Below the pieces are notes generated by a model. That model worked only from the letters and a program-made list of their open reading frames with translations, ran no database searches and was not told the DNA's origin. Shown here one piece after another: positions 50,727-52,284 of a stretch of DNA of 52,284 bases. Made by a program: the position numbers and the translations under genes. The stretch is from JAMXLO01 sp041487355 (GTDB lineage: Bacteria; Pseudomonadota; Alphaproteobacteria; Acetobacterales; Acetobacteraceae), in the NCBI GenBank assembly GCA_041487355.1, contig JBGPND010000012.1, positions 1 to 52,284 of the forward strand. Reading direction: 5' to 3'. Positions within the stretch are counted from its first letter, which is position 1. Every line of letters begins with the position of its first letter.

Positions 50727-51752
50727 TTGATTGAAGCCCCAATGGGCGACGCGCGGTTCTTTGCGCGAAGCGGCCCGCATGCGCTTGCGGCCATTGCGAC
50801 CACGGCGAGGGGCACCGCGCCTGCGATCGAAAGAATGTTCTGTGGGGTCGCGCCGCTGCAATCGGCAGGACCGGACCAGGTCAGCTTTCTCGATAACCGA
50901 CGCTATGCGGTGGCACTGGAACAGACCATGGCGGGCGCCGTGATCGTGCATCCGGACATGCTGGAGCGAGTCCCGGCTGCAACCATACCGATCATCACAA
51001 CTGCAGCGTACGAAGGATGGGCTCGCGTCGCTGCGCTGTTCCATCCCGCGCCGCCGCCTTGTCCTGGAGTTCACCGCTCCGCCGTTATCGCCGAGACGGC
51101 ATGCGTCGATGCGTCTGCCGAAATTGGTCCCTACGTCGTCATCGAGGCTGGCGCGGAGATCGGCCCCGGTTGTCGCGTTGGGCCGTTCGTGTCGATCGGC
51201 AAGGGTGTGACGATCGGCGCCGATTGCCGGATCGGTGCTCACGCCAGCCTGAGCCACGCTCTTCTGGGTGCACGCGTCTACATATATCCAGGCGCCCGGA
51301 TTGGGCAGGAAGGCTTCAGCTTCGCCTCCACCGAGACAGGGTTCCTGAGCATTCCCCAGCTGGGGCGCGTGATCGTGGAAGACGACGTGGAGGTTGGTGC
51401 CAATACGACGATCGACAGGGGATCAACCCACGACACCGTCATCGGTGCGGGGTCACGTCTCGATAACCTGGTCCAGATCGGACATAATGTCCGGCTGGGA
51501 CGCTGCTGTGTCATTGTAGCCCAGGTAGGGATCGCCGGGTCCACGATACTGGAGGACTTCGTTCAGGTCGGGGGCCAGGCAGCAATGGCGGGGCACCTGC
51601 GTATTGGCCAGGGTGCGCAGATCGGCGCGCAGGCAGGCGTCATTTCCGATGCGCCTGCGGGTGCGGTGTTGCTGGGCAGTCCCGCGCAGCCGCGAAAGGA
51701 ATTCTTCCGCCAGGTAGCTACACTGAAGCGCATGGCCCGAAAGCCCCAATGA
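50727..51752 (+). CDS. lpxD: UDP-3-O-acylglucosamine N-acyltransferase (LpxD)
   Basis: A 341-aa left-handed beta-helix acyltransferase of lipid A synthesis, adding a hydroxyacyl chain from ACP to UDP-3-O-acylglucosamine. An N-terminal uridine-binding domain (1-105, with QVSFLDNRRYAVAL) leads to hexapeptide repeats (IGPYVVIEAGAEIGPGCRVGPFVSIGKGV...), with the catalytic His in the NLVQIGHNVRLG segment and GGQAAMAGHLRIG after it. A helical C-terminus follows. TTG 50727 has GGAG at good spacing; ATG 50742 is an alternative. It lies outside any lpxA-fabZ-lpxB cluster, so it may be an extra copy. Confidence 0.9.
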   Translation: MIEAPMGDARFFARSGPHALAAIATTARGTAPAIERMFCGVAPLQSAGPDQVSFLDNRRYAVALEQTMAGAVIVHPDMLERVPAATIPIITTAAYEGWARVAALFHPAPPPCPGVHRSAVIAETACVDASAEIGPYVVIEAGAEIGPGCRVGPFVSIGKGVTIGADCRIGAHASLSHALLGARVYIYPGARIGQEGFSFASTETGFLSIPQLGRVIVEDDVEVGANTTIDRGSTHDTVIGAGSRLDNLVQIGHNVRLGRCCVIVAQVGIAGSTILEDFVQVGGQAAMAGHLRIGQGAQIGAQAGVISDAPAGAVLLGSPAQPRKEFFRQVATLKRMARKPQ

Positions 51753-51888
51753 CCGGTTCATGATCCTTGTCGGCATGCGAAGCGCGCTTGCTGTCCAAAG
51801 CTCCGCTGATGCCCCGGTTGAAACAGATCCCGCTGGGGGGTTCGCAGATTTTTGGTGTCATCAAGCACGATACATGCCATGTTTAGGC

Positions 51889-52209
51889 ATGGCAGATACT
51901 TCCTATCGCGTGGTCCCTCGGGGAAAGAGCGGCTTCGACGTCGAGATGGACAAACCGGGCGGACGCAAGAAGACGGTGCCGGGATTTCGCAGCGAACACG
52001 AGGCGAATGCCTGGATCGTCCAGGCCAAGCGCATGATACGGGACGCTGCTCCCTGGACTCCGCTGGCACCACGGAAGCCGGTTTCCAAGGCCATCAGCGA
52101 AGCGCCGAATACGCCACCGCCCCCGCAGATGGAGCAGAAGCGGGTTCAGGATGTCCGCAACGGGGCGGCAACACGGCGTGGCCAGGTCAGGGCGATACGC
52201 GAACGATAA
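51889..52209 (+). CDS. Small protein of a three-member local family, copy C (extended)
   Basis: A 106-aa protein. Residues 1-60 match copies A and B: MADTSYRVVPRGKSGFDVEM, then GFRSEHEANAWIVQAKRMI. A polar, Pro/Arg-rich extension (about 61-106, SEAPNTPPPPQMEQKRVQDV) is unique to this copy. The start at 51889 is set by alignment with the others. It follows lpxD by 136 bp. Unknown function. Confidence 0.7.
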   Translation: MADTSYRVVPRGKSGFDVEMDKPGGRKKTVPGFRSEHEANAWIVQAKRMIRDAAPWTPLAPRKPVSKAISEAPNTPPPPQMEQKRVQDVRNGAATRRGQVRAIRER

Positions 52210-52284
52210 GGGGCAATGAGCTGACGATCGTCTCGCAAGCGTCGGCCTGACCCGATGTATCTTTCCAGAATATACCCATATCAG

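Overview
The window is GC-rich bacterial chromosome, most likely an alphaproteobacterium and probably Acetobacteraceae. The evidence is a FYDLN-type TIGR02300 protein, a two-domain cold-shock protein, and several small proteins that I recall mainly from that family (for example those at 35491 and 46875). The taxon is inferred from protein style, not from a search. No tRNA, rRNA, CRISPR array, integrase or transposase gene is visible.

Layout. 1-523 holds palindromic repeats and no gene. 524-7656 carries an SDR dehydrogenase and two luciferase-like (LLM) flavin monooxygenases on the minus strand, two small envelope proteins, an L,D-transpeptidase lipoprotein, MutM/Fpg and a third LLM monooxygenase. 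Two perfect TTGAT-N4-ATCAA boxes (3599, 5513) suggest oxygen- or nitrogen-oxide-responsive control of the envelope genes. 8394-13614 is an assimilatory sulfite-reduction operon: precorrin-2 dehydrogenase, uroporphyrinogen-III methyltransferase, cysJ, cysI and a small membrane protein. 13701-16056 has a cytochrome c, a TIGR03118 protein and a hypothetical.

16132-28328 and 37228-39465 look catabolic. They hold enoyl-CoA hydratases, an enolase-superfamily dehydratase, a decayed amidohydrolase, alpha/beta hydrolases, a two-subunit CoA-transferase, an MHS-type transporter, unpartnered ABC components, a truncated GlcD-like FAD oxidase and HMG-CoA lyase. Together they suggest uptake and CoA-dependent breakdown of organic acids, but no single pathway is complete here.

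28329-37205 is the accessory region. A RelE/ParE-type toxin-antitoxin pair sits between two 287-bp copies of the 3' end of the FAD oxidase. It is followed by a visibly lower-GC, tightly packed four-gene minus-strand operon: DNA methyltransferase, phosphoribosyltransferase-like protein, ORC/Cdc6-like AAA ATPase and an unknown 311-aa protein. This is the best candidate in the window for a poorly described, probably anti-phage, system. A CopG/VapC pair next to it is split by a 302-bp palindromic element that itself holds a nested element. Removing the outer element restores a compact TA junction.

39776-52209 holds a lone acyl carrier protein, the TIGR02300 protein, an RhlE-type helicase, a delta-9 fatty acid desaturase, a two-domain cold-shock protein, many short hypothetical genes (three of them paralogues sharing a GF.(T/S)E.(E/D)A...W motif), a groEL without groES but with a CIRCE-like element, and a lone lpxD. 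The theme is stress and membrane adaptation.
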